A DNA stretch of 56,780 bases, taken from positions 1 through 56,780 of the forward strand of contig NZ_JBHSMT010000024.1 in assembly GCF_042654985.1 (NCBI RefSeq), written 5' to 3'. Within the stretch, counting starts at the first letter, position 1; each line of letters opens with the position of its first letter. The notes below the pieces were generated by a model that did not search any database, was not told the origin of the DNA, and worked only from the letters and a program-made list of their open reading frames with translations. Both the position numbers and the translations under genes were made by a program. Shown piece after piece: positions 1 to 9,799 of the stretch. The DNA comes from Paraherbaspirillum soli (lineage in GTDB: Bacteria; Pseudomonadota; Gammaproteobacteria; Burkholderiales; Burkholderiaceae_D).

Positions 1-12
1 GGCTTTTATTAG

Positions 13-44
13 AAAACCCTCCCCGAGCATTCGGGGAGGGTTTT
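13..44. terminator. Bidirectional rho-independent terminator
   Basis: A perfect 14-bp stem (13-26 with 31-44) closes on the tetraloop GCAT. It is GC-rich in the middle and has A4 on the left and a T5 run on the right, so it can terminate transcription in either direction. It probably ends a gene lying left of the window. Nothing convincing is encoded between it and the next terminator near 273. Confidence 0.85.
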
Positions 45-272
45 TGCTTTGGGGCTTCGACTTTGCGTTGCAACTTTACACCCCGCCATCGATACTGGCC
101 TCTGATGCCGGACACCACCGCTACCCAGCCTTCCTGCCCAGTAGCCTTTACCTTGCAACACTCCCATCCAATACCGCAAACCGGCCCGTCCGTGTCGATA
201 CATGGACCGGGAGGCGACGACGACCCCGCTCTAATACATCGACCAAGTGAGCAACCATCAATACATCCAAAA

Positions 273-301
273 CAAAAAAGCCAGTCAACAAGGACTGGCT
301 T
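273..301 (-). terminator. Rho-independent terminator of the DUF1203 gene
   Basis: An 8-bp stem AGCCAGTC/GACTGGCT (279-286 with 293-300) is followed, on the minus strand, by a run of six T. It lies 17 nt past the stop codon of the minus-strand DUF1203 gene, the expected place for its terminator. Confidence 0.8.
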
Positions 302-317
302 GTTGCCTGCCTCTTGC

Positions 318-782
318 TCAACCACGCTCAACCCGTGCCAGATAGCAACCACGCCTTGCGATGTGCACATGCAGGTAGCTGGTTTGAGGGTTCGCGAGCA
401 ACTGCTCGAACATTTTCGCGGCGTCAATGCCTTCACAGACTTCAGCTTCTATCATCATGTGCCCGCCATCGAACGCGCGGACCGACAGGAGCCGCGAGGC
501 CAGCAATTCTGGAACCGTATCGACAACCTTGAAGGTTTTATCCGCTCCTTTGCGGACGTAAATGGCATGGGCGGCACGGTACGGCGTGTTGGCTGGCTGG
601 TGTTCGAAGTTGAGAAGAAGGATCTCTTCGCCGGGAATGGCGTGCTCCATGCTCACGCGGCATGGAATGCGCTGGCCATCAGCGATGAGGCGCACAGCAC
701 CCAACTGCTTAAGCGCAAGGTCGGTCATGGCAAACAACGGACGGAATTGTTCGGGCGTTAGCCCAAGAATACGAAATGACAT
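318..782 (-). CDS. DUF1203 family protein
   Basis: A 154-residue cytosolic protein without signal peptide or membrane segment. The N-terminus (MSFRILGLTPEQF), the central GEEILLLNF stretch followed by SPYR-like text (NTPYRAAHAIYVR), and the C-terminal YLHVHIARRGCY motif resemble the DUF1203 family, whose function is not known. The start at 782 is chosen over an upstream TTG because GAGGAG lies 8 nt before this ATG. The gene stands alone between two terminators and the divergent tRNA. No function can be assigned beyond the family name. Confidence 0.85.
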   Translation of the reverse strand: MSFRILGLTPEQFRPLFAMTDLALKQLGAVRLIADGQRIPCRVSMEHAIPGEEILLLNFEHQPANTPYRAAHAIYVRKGADKTFKVVDTVPELLASRLLSVRAFDGGHMMIEAEVCEGIDAAKMFEQLLANPQTSYLHVHIARRGCYLARVERG

Positions 783-975
783 GCTAGTTCTCCTCAAAGA
801 ACCGGATGATAGTTCTCGTGCGAGCGCGGGACACTTCGGTTCTTGCCATTGAATTCGCGCATAGCATCAGCGATCGTGCTGCACAGATGGTCCCGTGTGT
901 CGAGGCAGGCGGTAATTCGTCTCCAGCTTGAGCGCTGGCGGTGCGAGCTGATTGTTACTAGAATGAAAAATCAGT

Positions 976-1052
976 GGGGCGATAGCTCAGTTTGGGAGAG
1001 CGCTGCGTTCGCAACGCAGAGGTCGGGAGTTCGATCCTCCTTCGCTCCACCA
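976..1052 (+). tRNA. tRNA-Ala (anticodon CGC)
   Basis: A full 77-nt cloverleaf with encoded CCA. The acceptor stem GGGGCGA/TCGCTCC contains the G3:U70 wobble pair that marks alanine tRNAs, with discriminator A. The D-stem is GCTC/GAGC. The anticodon stem CTGCG/CGCAG carries the loop TTCGCAA, giving anticodon CGC, which reads GCG. The variable loop is five bases and the T-loop is TTCGATC. It is a single tRNA gene, not part of a cluster, and no integrase is seen near it. Confidence 0.95.
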
Positions 1053-1063
1053 CAAGGATGAAG

Positions 1064-1088
1064 CGGCGGACGCCGGAGGCGTCCGCCG
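1064..1088. terminator. GC hairpin downstream of tRNA-Ala
   Basis: A perfect 11-bp stem (1064-1074 with 1078-1088) with loop GGA lies 11 nt after the tRNA CCA. There is no clear T-run, so it may act as a 3' processing or stability hairpin, or as an imperfect terminator for the tRNA. Confidence 0.5.
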
Positions 1089-1132
1089 AGATTAACGCTT
1101 AAGCGTCACATGAACCCGAAAAGACCGGCAGC

Positions 1133-2104
1133 TTAAAGCGGCCTGACCGGGATGCATAGCTCGCATTCGAATTCGCCGGTCTTCGGGTCAAAACTGGCGT
1201 CTTTCGAGTAGCGTTCAAAGCAGGGCCGGGCATCGAACTGCATGCCACTGGAAGGCAGCCATTCACGCAGCATCTCGGTCCAGGCGTCGCCGATGGCGGG
1301 CACTGTGCCCTTGAATTGCGCTACTGCGTAGCGGCCGCCGGGCAAGGTGGTCAGGTTGGCTTTGCCGGTGGCTTGAAAGCTGTCCGGCACTTCGACGCAG
1401 GCGTCATACCGGCACTTTTCCGGCGGCGTCAGACTGGGGTCGTCGTGACCGATGCCGTAGCAGGTCTGGTCGTCCAATGCATTGGCCTGCAGCCAGGGCT
1501 TGAAGGTCTCGGCCCAGAATGCGCTGACCGGTGCGCCATAGGGACCGATATGTCTTTGGTAAGCCACCTTCACCTCTGGTAAATCGATAATCCGTACGTT
1601 CATGTTGATCTCTCCGTTAGGTTGTTGCGAGACTTCATGATTGTCGAAAGCTGTGCCCAGCGCCTGATCGGAATTGCTATCGGCCTGATCCGGATTGCTC
1701 TGCCGTTCTGCGCTTCTGGCGCGCATTGCCGCCAACTGCGTTGCCCGGCGCTGTTCTGTATCGGCGCGCCAGGCGCTAGGAGTGCAACCGAACTTGAGCT
1801 TGAACGCACGGGAAAACGCTTCGCCGGAACCGAAACCGGTCGCCAGCGCAATCTCCAGTATCGGGATGTCGGGACGCTGGGCCAGTTTGATGGCTCCGCA
1901 TTCGAGTCTGCGGCGGCGCGCGTAGTCGCCCAGCGTTTCACCCATCCACGCCGCAAACACCCGATGAAAATGGTAGCGCGAAAAATTGGCGACGACGGCC
2001 AACTCATCCAGATCGAGCGGCGTGTCCAGATGCCGGTCGATGTAATCGAGGACGCGGTTTATGCGTCGTGAATATTCCGCGCGATACAGTTGAGGAGATG
2101 GCAT
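1133..2104 (-). CDS. AraC family regulator with GyrI-like effector domain
   Basis: A 323-residue transcription factor. Residues about 8-105 form an AraC-type double helix-turn-helix (RINRVLDYIDRHLDTPLDLDE, then ANFSRYHFHRVF, and ATGFGSGEAFSRAFKLKFG in the second helix pair). A low-complexity linker follows. Residues about 165-320 (VRIIDLPEVKVAYQRHIGPYG onward) match GyrI-like small-molecule-binding domains, the Rob/SbmC fold. Proteins of this layout usually respond to amphipathic drugs or metabolites. It is transcribed toward the tRNA, 28 nt after the stop of the upstream AttH-like gene, so it could be co-transcribed with the ABC transporter. The effector is unknown. No strong Shine-Dalgarno sequence precedes the start. 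Confidence 0.85.
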   Translation of the reverse strand: MPSPQLYRAEYSRRINRVLDYIDRHLDTPLDLDELAVVANFSRYHFHRVFAAWMGETLGDYARRRRLECGAIKLAQRPDIPILEIALATGFGSGEAFSRAFKLKFGCTPSAWRADTEQRRATQLAAMRARSAERQSNPDQADSNSDQALGTAFDNHEVSQQPNGEINMNVRIIDLPEVKVAYQRHIGPYGAPVSAFWAETFKPWLQANALDDQTCYGIGHDDPSLTPPEKCRYDACVEVPDSFQATGKANLTTLPGGRYAVAQFKGTVPAIGDAWTEMLREWLPSSGMQFDARPCFERYSKDASFDPKTGEFECELCIPVRPL

Positions 2105-2131
2105 AGAGGGCGACTAGTGTTTTGTTGAAAG

Positions 2132-3214
2132 TCAGAATTTCAATGGTTTCACATAACCGGTCAATTCAAAATAACCGCGTCCAGCACGCTTGCCGTCGCG
2201 GCTGACCGTCACCGCACCTTCCCAATATACCGAGCCGGTCGATTGCCGCGAGTCGAGTTCCTGGTCGTCCTGCAATGGGGTTAGCAGCCATTCGACAGCG
2301 CCGGTGCGCAGCGCCGATTGCACCGGATAGGTGGCATCGGTGCGCGGCGAGCGCCAGCTGCGCTGCGGGGTGAAAGTGACCTGATCGGGCGCGAACTGCG
2401 TGATGTTGCCTTTGGCGTCGCGCAGCGCGGCGTGGGCCCATAGCTTGGCGCCGCTGCGCTTGCGAATCTGGAATGCCATCAAGGCCGAGCCGTCGTCCAG
2501 GTTGGCGCCTAGCCAGTCCCAGCCGGCGGCATCGGCATCCAGTACGCTGGTCGACCATTCGTGATCTAGCCAGGCGCTGCCGCTGACACTCTGGGCGTCC
2601 TGACGGCCGCTGCGCGTGACCTTGCCGCTGACCTGCAATTGCGGTTCGCTGTAGTAGTAGCTGGCTTGCGCCGGCTGCGGACCCTTGCGCGAGTAGCCGT
2701 CCCGGCCTTGCAGCAGCGGCTGCTGGGTTGGTGTCAACGTCAGCCTGAGCGTGAAATCGGCGGCGGCGATGCTGGCCTGGTAACTGCCGTCCGGATCGCG
2801 CACCAGCCGCCAATTTTCCAGCGCGACATCGGTGTTGCCTTGCTTGGCGTAGGCCAGGCCGAATCCGGCGCGGGCGCTTTTTTGATCGTGCAAGAGTTTG
2901 CCCAGGCCGGGATCGGACAGCGCCGCGTGGGCGATGATCAACTGGGTAGGCGCGAAGGCGCTCGGATTGGCCCGATCATGTTCGGTGGCCGAGCGGAAGA
3001 AGGTGATCTGGAAGCCGAGCGGCTTGCCGTCCGGAGTGTTGAGCCAGCCGGTGGCATACCACCATTCGGTGCGAAAATCGGGATGCGCGCCGCTGTCTTG
3101 CGGCAGCGTCACCGCCCGATCCGGCGTCACTTGCGCGAATTGGGGCGCGGCCGCCAACGTCAATAACGGCACAGCCAAGCAGGCCAGCAGCCAGCATCGA
3201 AATATCTTCAGCAT
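2132..3214 (-). CDS. AttH/CrtC-like secreted lipocalin-fold protein of an ABC export locus
   Basis: A 360-residue protein with an N-terminal signal peptide (MLKIFRCWLLACLAVPLLTLAAA). It then carries the signature EWWYATGWLNTPDGKPLGFQ near residue 50, typical of the CrtC/AttH lipocalin-like family named for carotenoid hydratase and for AttH. A second EWS...WDWLGANLDDGSALM block lies in the middle. In many Proteobacteria such proteins are encoded last in an ABC operon with an ATPase and a large FtsX-type permease, as here. The role is therefore probably an extracytoplasmic partner of that transporter rather than carotenoid hydration; no carotenoid genes are nearby. Its ATG shares one base with the permease stop (TGATG), indicating translational coupling. 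Confidence 0.85.
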   Translation of the reverse strand: MLKIFRCWLLACLAVPLLTLAAAPQFAQVTPDRAVTLPQDSGAHPDFRTEWWYATGWLNTPDGKPLGFQITFFRSATEHDRANPSAFAPTQLIIAHAALSDPGLGKLLHDQKSARAGFGLAYAKQGNTDVALENWRLVRDPDGSYQASIAAADFTLRLTLTPTQQPLLQGRDGYSRKGPQPAQASYYYSEPQLQVSGKVTRSGRQDAQSVSGSAWLDHEWSTSVLDADAAGWDWLGANLDDGSALMAFQIRKRSGAKLWAHAALRDAKGNITQFAPDQVTFTPQRSWRSPRTDATYPVQSALRTGAVEWLLTPLQDDQELDSRQSTGSVYWEGAVTVSRDGKRAGRGYFELTGYVKPLKF

Positions 3215-5793
3215 CACCAATCCTCCCGCACCGCGCGCACCGCATCAATCGACACCGCCCTCAGCCCCGACAGCACGGCGGTGGCGCCGGCGGACAGCAG
3301 CAACAGCAGCGCGACCAGGCCCAGCCCGCGCCACGGCATGTGCAGCTGCATGGTCCAGTGGAACGACTGCGGATTGACGATGAATACCAGGATTAGGCTG
3401 ATGGCCCAGCCCAGAACGAATCCGACCACCATCCCGGCCGCGGTCAACAAGCCGCCCTCGAGCGCCAGCATCGCCAGGATCTGGCGGCGGCTGACGCCGA
3501 CATGGCGCAGCATGCCGAACTCGCGAGTGCGTGCCAGCGTTTGCGCCGAGAAGGTGGCCGCGACGCCGAACAGCCCGATCACGATCGCAACCAATTCCAG
3601 CAAATAGGTGACGGCAAAGCTGCGATCGAAAATGGTCAAGGTACGTGCGCGGATGTCGCCCACCTGGGCAAACTCCAGTGCGTCGCCGAAGGGCAGGGCC
3701 CGCATGGCGGCAATCACCGCGCTCGGCCTGGCGTCCGGCTGCAAGGTCAGCGCGGCATCGGTAGCTTCGGCATCGCCGGTCAGACGGCGATAGTCGGCCA
3801 GGCGCAACTGAATGGTCCCGGTTTGCCGCGCATAATCGCGCCAGATACCGGCCACGACGAACGACTGGTTCTGTGCGCCGATAGGTAGTTGAACCCGTTG
3901 TGCGAGCCGATAGCCGTATAGATCGACCATCGCTTCCGAGACCCAGACCGGCAGCGCGTCCGGGGGGAGTGCAGCAGGCTCAAGCTGTTTGCCCGTCAGC
4001 GGCAGCGTGCGCGCCGGATCGACAGCATCGATCTCGCGTGCAATCAGTGTCACCGCCGGGCGCGCGGGATCGAGCGTCAAGCTGGAGGTATGCAGGAAAT
4101 CGGCGTGCGCCACACCCGGCACCGCCGCCAGCATGGCTTGCTCGGCCCGCCGCATGGCTCCGGTCTCGCCGCTGGTGGCCGAGCGCACGTACAGGTCGGC
4201 CGACAGCAGGTGCGTCAGCCAGTCGTCGACCGAGATCCGGAAACTCGACACCATGATCGCCATCGCCACGATCAGGCTGAAGCTCGACAGCACGCCGCCC
4301 AAGGCGATCGAAGCATGGCCCGGCACGTTGGCCAGCCGCGCCAGCGCCAGCGTCGTGATGAGGCCGCTGCGGCGGCGTGCGATCAGTCTTTGCGCCGCCG
4401 CAAACACCATGGCCGAGACGCGCGGCATCAGCGCTATGCCGCCGATCAGCAGCAAGGCCACCGCCAGATAACCGAAGATCGGCAACTCGAATAATGGCGG
4501 CAATTGCGTCAGCAACAAGCCGACCAGCAGGCAGGCCAGCGCCGGCCACGGCGTCGCCAGGTGCGCCAGTGCGCCTTCTTCGCTGCCGGATTTGAGTGCC
4601 GCGGCCGGTCGTGCCCTAGCAGCTTCGAGCGCCGGCGCCAAACTGCCGAGCAGGGCGATGCCGCTGCCGAGCACAAAAAAGACTAGCGCTGCCGGGGCGT
4701 CGAACTGCACCTGCGGTTGCACGCCGCGGAAATAACCGCCGCCCAGGTCGCCGCCGAAAAAATGCAGCGCCGCGGCCGCCATCGCGTAGCCTAGCGCCAG
4801 CCCCAGCAACGATCCGAGCGCGCCAAGCAGGCCGCCTTCCAGCAGAATCTGGCGCAACAACTGGCCGCGCTTCAGCCCCAACACGCGCAGCAGCGCCAGC
4901 TGCGAACGGCGCCGGATCACCGACAGCGCCTGGGTCGAGAACACCAGGAAAGCGCCGGTGAACAACGCCACCAGCGCCAGCACATTCAGGTTGATGCGGT
5001 AGGCGCGTGACATATTGTCGGTGCGCTGCTCCTGGTCCTGGCTTTCCTCCACCAGCAGCCGGCCGCGCATCTGCGCTTGCAGCGTGCGCCGGAAGCTGGC
5101 GCGATCGACGCCTCGTTCCAGCTTCAGGTCGACCCGCGACAGTTTGCCGATACGGTCAAAGCGCCATTGCGCACTGCCGATGTCCATCACTGCGATCCGC
5201 TGCCCGGCGCGGGCGCGCACCAGTCCGCCGGCGACCCGCAAGTTGACGAGGCCGGTGCCGCTGCGCAAGGCCAACTGCTGGCCGGGACGCACCTTGAGCC
5301 ATTCTTGCGCCGCCGGCGACAGGAAGATCGCGTCGTCGGCCATCGTGTCGAACGGACGGTCCGCCTGCGGCACGCCGATCAGGTCGGGGGCGATGCGGGC
5401 GGCGTTGAAGACATCGACGCCGAGCAATTTCAAAGCGCTGCGCTGACCCGGCACGGTGACGTCCAGTTCCAGTACCGGACTCGCCAGCGCCACACCGTCG
5501 CGGCGTGCCAGTTGCGGATACAGGGTGTCGTCGAACAGCGGCTGGACGCCGCGCACTTGCAGGTCGGATAGTCCGGACAGGCTCTTGGCGGCGGCGGAGA
5601 ATTCATTGAAGGCGGCGCCGTTGATCAGGTCGACCGCATAGCCGAGGGCGACCCCGAGCGCGATGGCGGCAATCGCCACCAAGGCCCGCACAGGATGAGC
5701 GCGCCACTCGCCGAACAGCAACCAGCGCGACAGCAGCCGGGTCGGGCTGGAACTTGGTTTGACCGAGGGGGCTGGCGTGACAGTCTGCATCAT
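3214..5793 (-). CDS. ABC transporter permease, FtsX/MacB superfamily, duplicated form
   Basis: An 859-residue inner-membrane protein. One transmembrane helix near residues 35-55 precedes a large periplasmic region. A three-helix FtsX core follows (about 265-395: LVALFTGAFLVFSTQALSVIRRR and so on), then a second set of helices in the middle (about 425-520). A second extracytoplasmic domain and a C-terminal FtsX core close it (about 735-845: FGVAATFSAQTLARTREFGMLRHVG). This tandem layout is typical of permeases paired with one LolD/MacB-like ATPase. It is the middle gene of a three-gene minus-strand operon, 7 nt after the ATPase stop. The substrate is unknown; lipid- or lipoprotein-related export is plausible from the family. 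Confidence 0.88.
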   Translation of the reverse strand: MMQTVTPAPSVKPSSSPTRLLSRWLLFGEWRAHPVRALVAIAAIALGVALGYAVDLINGAAFNEFSAAAKSLSGLSDLQVRGVQPLFDDTLYPQLARRDGVALASPVLELDVTVPGQRSALKLLGVDVFNAARIAPDLIGVPQADRPFDTMADDAIFLSPAAQEWLKVRPGQQLALRSGTGLVNLRVAGGLVRARAGQRIAVMDIGSAQWRFDRIGKLSRVDLKLERGVDRASFRRTLQAQMRGRLLVEESQDQEQRTDNMSRAYRINLNVLALVALFTGAFLVFSTQALSVIRRRSQLALLRVLGLKRGQLLRQILLEGGLLGALGSLLGLALGYAMAAAALHFFGGDLGGGYFRGVQPQVQFDAPAALVFFVLGSGIALLGSLAPALEAARARPAAALKSGSEEGALAHLATPWPALACLLVGLLLTQLPPLFELPIFGYLAVALLLIGGIALMPRVSAMVFAAAQRLIARRRSGLITTLALARLANVPGHASIALGGVLSSFSLIVAMAIMVSSFRISVDDWLTHLLSADLYVRSATSGETGAMRRAEQAMLAAVPGVAHADFLHTSSLTLDPARPAVTLIAREIDAVDPARTLPLTGKQLEPAALPPDALPVWVSEAMVDLYGYRLAQRVQLPIGAQNQSFVVAGIWRDYARQTGTIQLRLADYRRLTGDAEATDAALTLQPDARPSAVIAAMRALPFGDALEFAQVGDIRARTLTIFDRSFAVTYLLELVAIVIGLFGVAATFSAQTLARTREFGMLRHVGVSRRQILAMLALEGGLLTAAGMVVGFVLGWAISLILVFIVNPQSFHWTMQLHMPWRGLGLVALLLLLSAGATAVLSGLRAVSIDAVRAVREDW

Positions 5794-5800
5794 CGGATGC

Positions 5801-6532
<732 letters not shown>

Positions 6533-6679
6533 GCGGAGCCGGAGGGTTGGAATATCTGAACGGCGTGAGTTTAGTGGATTTTGGGCAAGATGTATTCATT
6601 GCACCTGTAAGTATTTACAGTGATAATTGCCGCGCGAAAACATTTGAACGCACTAACAACTTTCCCGTGAGACTTATTT

Positions 6680-7987
6680 TTGAAGAAAATTATAGTAGTT
6701 TTAGCACTGTCGACGATTTTTCTGCGCGCGTCTGCCGCGACTTCTGAAGAATGCACGAAAACAGAGGCGCTTTCGGCCTCACCCGGCGCCAACCAAATGA
6801 GCTGGATGCAGGACTCCGAAGGATGGCAAGCCTACTCCGCGGTCGCCACTGAGTTGACCGTCATCCAATCAGGCAAGGGCATAAGCCGGAATATTGATAA
6901 ATTGGTTCGTTTTGAATTCTCCGCGCCTACCAAGAAAAAGCTCATCAATTTATTCAATAACGACAAGCCCTTGCATGTTGAACGCAGATTGCTCGCCAGC
7001 GGCGAAACTGCGGTCGACTTCAGCGTCGATGCCCTGCATTACCAAGACAAGTCCGGCCAGGCTAAAGGCGATTCGGCTAGCCTGAAAGGCACCGTCACTT
7101 TCGACAAAACTTTCACCAAGGCCAAGTCGACTGCCGCAATGCCGTCTTTCAATTACAGCGATGGCAGCCGCTTGCAAATCGTCGGTAGCGATTTACGCTA
7201 CCAGACCGAGCAGCGGCGCAGTCCGCTTGGTGTGTGGTTAGGCAGCGGCAGCATCAGCTTGGCCCGCATGACAATCGACGGCGACGAGGCGCTATTGCCT
7301 TTGAAATTCGAAGATATCGTCAACAAGTCCGAACTCCAGCAACGCGCTAATTTACTCGATATGACTGTCGATACTTCGCTCAAGTCCGTGAGTTGGGGCG
7401 ATGACAGCGTTGAGGCCGTACATGTGGCTTTTCGCCTTCCGAATTTGGACGCCAAGACCTTTGCTGCATTGGTTTCCGATCAACAGAAACTGGGGCAGCG
7501 CAATTTGACGATGGCTGAACGTAGCGCGGCCTCGCTAAAGGCAGGCGCGAGATTTATGGAATCACTGTTGAAACACGATATCTCCGTGCTGATACAAGAC
7601 ATTTCCGCTACTTACCATGGATTCCGGGCGGGACTTAGCGGCCATCTCGAGTTAAAGGCTGAGAAACAGGGCCGCGGCAGTCAAAAGCAAGATTTCATGA
7701 AGAGGCTGTCCGGCAGTTTCGAAGCACATGTGCCTATGGCGCTGGTGACCGAGATTTCCCGAGTTTGGGGGCGCAAGACGTCGGAGCACCAGGGTAAAGA
7801 GCCGGTCAGCGATGAAGAGGTCAATAAGAAGTCGGACTCAATGGTCGCTAAAGCCATCGACGACTTGAGGCAAAAGCAACTGATCCGCATCGATGCCGAT
7901 ACGATCCGGTCAACTTTTGAAATCAAAAAGGGTAAGTTTTTTGTTAATGGAACCGATGTGTCGCATTTTCGCGCGGTTGAGCGCTAA
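6680..7987 (+). CDS. DUF945 (YdgA-like) exported protein
   Basis: A 435-residue protein that starts with TTG. It has a short signal peptide (LKKIIVVLALSTIFLRASAA) and no further membrane segments. The body has the composition and repeat-like beta/amphipathic pattern of the YdgA/DUF945 family, for example LARMTIDGDEALLPLKFEDI and the C-terminal FEIKKGKFFVNGTDV, which matches the family's conserved G-xL/F-xxNG ending. Family members sit in the inner membrane or periplasm and their molecular role is not established. The gene diverges from the ABC operon; the 147 bp between them is AT-rich and probably holds promoters for both. Its GC content is somewhat lower than its neighbours. Confidence 0.75.
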   Translation: MKKIIVVLALSTIFLRASAATSEECTKTEALSASPGANQMSWMQDSEGWQAYSAVATELTVIQSGKGISRNIDKLVRFEFSAPTKKKLINLFNNDKPLHVERRLLASGETAVDFSVDALHYQDKSGQAKGDSASLKGTVTFDKTFTKAKSTAAMPSFNYSDGSRLQIVGSDLRYQTEQRRSPLGVWLGSGSISLARMTIDGDEALLPLKFEDIVNKSELQQRANLLDMTVDTSLKSVSWGDDSVEAVHVAFRLPNLDAKTFAALVSDQQKLGQRNLTMAERSAASLKAGARFMESLLKHDISVLIQDISATYHGFRAGLSGHLELKAEKQGRGSQKQDFMKRLSGSFEAHVPMALVTEISRVWGRKTSEHQGKEPVSDEEVNKKSDSMVAKAIDDLRQKQLIRIDADTIRSTFEIKKGKFFVNGTDVSHFRAVER

Positions 7988-8119
7988 AGCTTCGGCTGGT
8001 CAGCTTTCTCATTAAAGCGAAAAATTAGCGCTGGTCGGGAACCACCCCGGCCAGCAGGCGGCGCCAATATAAATATTGCCGACGCTTAACAAATTCTTCC
8101 CAAAAAAATATACTGCGGC

Positions 8120-8146
8120 TGTCGATTTAGGCATTCCTCGTTCGTC
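8120..8146 (+). promoter_or_regulatory. Candidate ECF42-type promoter
   Basis: TGTCGA at 8120-8125 and CGTC at 8143-8146 are separated by 17 bp. As I recall, the described ECF42 consensus is TGTCGA in the -35 region and CGA/TC in the -10 region. The site lies about 80 bp upstream of the DGPF gene of a cluster that also encodes an ECF42-like sigma factor, which is the usual target arrangement. Activity is inferred only. Confidence 0.55.
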
Positions 8147-8228
8147 GTACAGTAGAGCGAGGGTTTGAATCCAGCCAGAACTGGCCGGAGGCCCGGCTCT
8201 TAACTAGTAACCAAACGGAGATATTACG

Positions 8229-8678
8229 ATGCGATTCATGATCATACGCAAAGCTGACAACAACACTGAAGCCGGCGTTCTCCCGGACGAGAAGTTGCTT
8301 GCCGCAATGATGAAATACAACGAGGAGCTGGTGAAGGCCGGCGTCATGCTGGCGGGCGAGGGCCTGCAACCGAGCGCGAAGGGCGCGCGCATCAAGTTTT
8401 CGGGAGGCAAGCCGAACGTGATCGACGGCCCTTTCGCCGAGGCCAAGGAGCTGATCGCCGGTTTCACGATGATAGAAGTGAAGTCGAAGGAAGAGGCGAT
8501 CGAATGGGTCAAACGCTGGCCGGCGCTCGACGGCGGCGGCGAGGTCGAGCTGGAACTGCGCAGGGTGTACGAGGCGTCGGACTTCGGTGACGCGTTCACG
8601 CCGGAACTGAGGGAGGAGGAAGAGCGCATGCGCGAGCACCTTCTGCAATCGGGCAAGCAATTGGGCGCGAAGCCGTAA
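8229..8678 (+). CDS. YCII-related DGPF-domain protein
   Basis: A 149-residue soluble protein with the YCII/DGPF fold. MRFMIIRKAD opens the first strand. The family signature appears as VIDGPFAEAKELIAGF near residues 73-88, and a long charged C-terminal helix follows (LREEEERMREHL). Proteins of this type are the most constant neighbours of ECF42 sigma factors and are believed to be expressed under their control; the biochemical activity is not known. It is the first gene of the module, with a good ribosome site (ACGGAGATATTACG) and a candidate ECF42 promoter upstream. Three further genes follow on the same strand. Confidence 0.88.
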   Translation: MRFMIIRKADNNTEAGVLPDEKLLAAMMKYNEELVKAGVMLAGEGLQPSAKGARIKFSGGKPNVIDGPFAEAKELIAGFTMIEVKSKEEAIEWVKRWPALDGGGEVELELRRVYEASDFGDAFTPELREEEERMREHLLQSGKQLGAKP

Positions 8679-8732
8679 TCGCGCCTCGCTAATGAATACT
8701 CAGTTACCTCAATTCCGAACCGAAAGAAAATA

Positions 8733-9260
8733 ATGCTCAAGACTATCGCTCTCATCGTCGCCGTCCTGCTCGCGATACTGCTCGGCTTTGCTGCGACCAG
8801 GCCGGATACTTTCCGCGTCCAGCGCACGACCAGCATCAAGGCGCCGCCAGAGAAGGTGTTCGCACTGATCAACGACTTCCATCAGTGGGGTTCGTGGTCG
8901 CCGTATGACAAGCTGGACCCGGCGATGAAGCGAACGTTCAGCGGTGCAGCAAACGGCAAGGGCGCGGTCTATGAGTGGCAAGGCGACAATAAAGTCGGTG
9001 CCGGACGGATGGAGATCACGGAGTCATCGCCATCCTCCAAGCTCACGATCAAACTGGATTTCATCAAGCCGTTTGAAGGCCACAACACCGCCGAATTCAC
9101 GCTGGATGCCCAAGGCGACTCGAGCAACGTCACCTGGGCCATGTACGGCCCCACGCCTTTCATTGCGAAGCTTATGGGTCTATTTTTCAGTATGGACAGC
9201 ATGATCGGCAAGGACTTCGAAGCCGGACTTGCCAACCTGAAGGTCGCCGCTGAGAAGTAA
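8733..9260 (+). CDS. SRPBCC (START-like) protein with N-terminal membrane anchor
   Basis: A 175-residue protein. Residues 1-22 form a hydrophobic helix (MLKTIALIVAVLLAILLGFAA) that could anchor it to the membrane. The rest is an SRPBCC/polyketide-cyclase fold: it begins FRVQRTTSIKAPPEKVFALIND, has the WSPYDKLDPAMK loop, and ends with the helix MIGKDFEAGLANLKVAAEK. Such proteins bind hydrophobic ligands in a deep pocket; the ligand cannot be predicted here. It lies between the DGPF and VOC genes of the ECF42 module, 54 nt after the first gene, and is probably part of the same transcription unit. Confidence 0.85.
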   Translation: MLKTIALIVAVLLAILLGFAATRPDTFRVQRTTSIKAPPEKVFALINDFHQWGSWSPYDKLDPAMKRTFSGAANGKGAVYEWQGDNKVGAGRMEITESSPSSKLTIKLDFIKPFEGHNTAEFTLDAQGDSSNVTWAMYGPTPFIAKLMGLFFSMDSMIGKDFEAGLANLKVAAEK

Positions 9261-9354
9261 TCGAAAAGTAAATAAGCGGCGTTCGTCGTTGCGTCACCGT
9301 TAACTTTAATGAACGATTGTTCAATCGTTCATCACCCACCAGAGGAGACCCACC

Positions 9355-9777
9355 ATGGAATTGAATCCCTATCTTCTTTTCAACGGCCAATGCGAAGCAG
9401 CGTTCAAGTTCTACGAGCAATGTTTTGGCGGCAAAATCACTGGCATGCTGCCCCATCGCGGATCATCGATGGAGGCACAAACGCCGCCTGAATGGCTGGA
9501 CAAGATCATGCATGCGCGTATGTCTGTGGGCGACAAGCTATTGATGGGTTCCGACTGTCCGCCCGATCAGTACGAAGCACCGAAAGGCTTCTCGGTAACG
9601 CTGGGTATCGAAACTCCGGCAGAAGCTGAGCGCATCTTTAACGCCTTGGCCGAAAACGGCACGGTGCAAATGCCGCTTACGGAAACCTTCTGGGCCCTCC
9701 GTTTCGGCATGCTGGTCGATCGCTTCGGCATACCGTGGATGATTAACTGCGAAAAACCTGCATCGAGCGCTGCCTGA
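9355..9777 (+). CDS. VOC family protein (PhnB-like)
   Basis: A 140-residue vicinal-oxygen-chelate fold protein of the PhnB/3-demethylubiquinone-methyltransferase-like subgroup. The typical start LNPYLLFNGQCEAAFKFYEQCFGGKI is visible. The middle holds MHARMSVGDKLLMGSD, and the end holds WALRFGMLVDRFGIPWMINCE. These small proteins are frequent partners of ECF41/ECF42 sigma factors. No enzymatic activity can be assigned from sequence. The ribosome site is AGAGGAGACCCACC before the ATG. The stop lies about 20 nt before the sigma-factor gene, pointing to one operon. Confidence 0.87.
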   Translation: MELNPYLLFNGQCEAAFKFYEQCFGGKITGMLPHRGSSMEAQTPPEWLDKIMHARMSVGDKLLMGSDCPPDQYEAPKGFSVTLGIETPAEAERIFNALAENGTVQMPLTETFWALRFGMLVDRFGIPWMINCEKPASSAA

Positions 9778-9799
9778 TGCAGGGCTTTGCCTGGCGGTG

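Noticed and set aside
976..1052. tRNA-Ala as an attachment site for an integrated element
   Set aside because: No integrase and no repeat of the tRNA 3' end was seen nearby.
9260..9290. A second ECF42 promoter before the VOC gene
   Set aside because: Only half of the -35 motif is present and the spacer is about 19 bp, so it is not listed as a feature.
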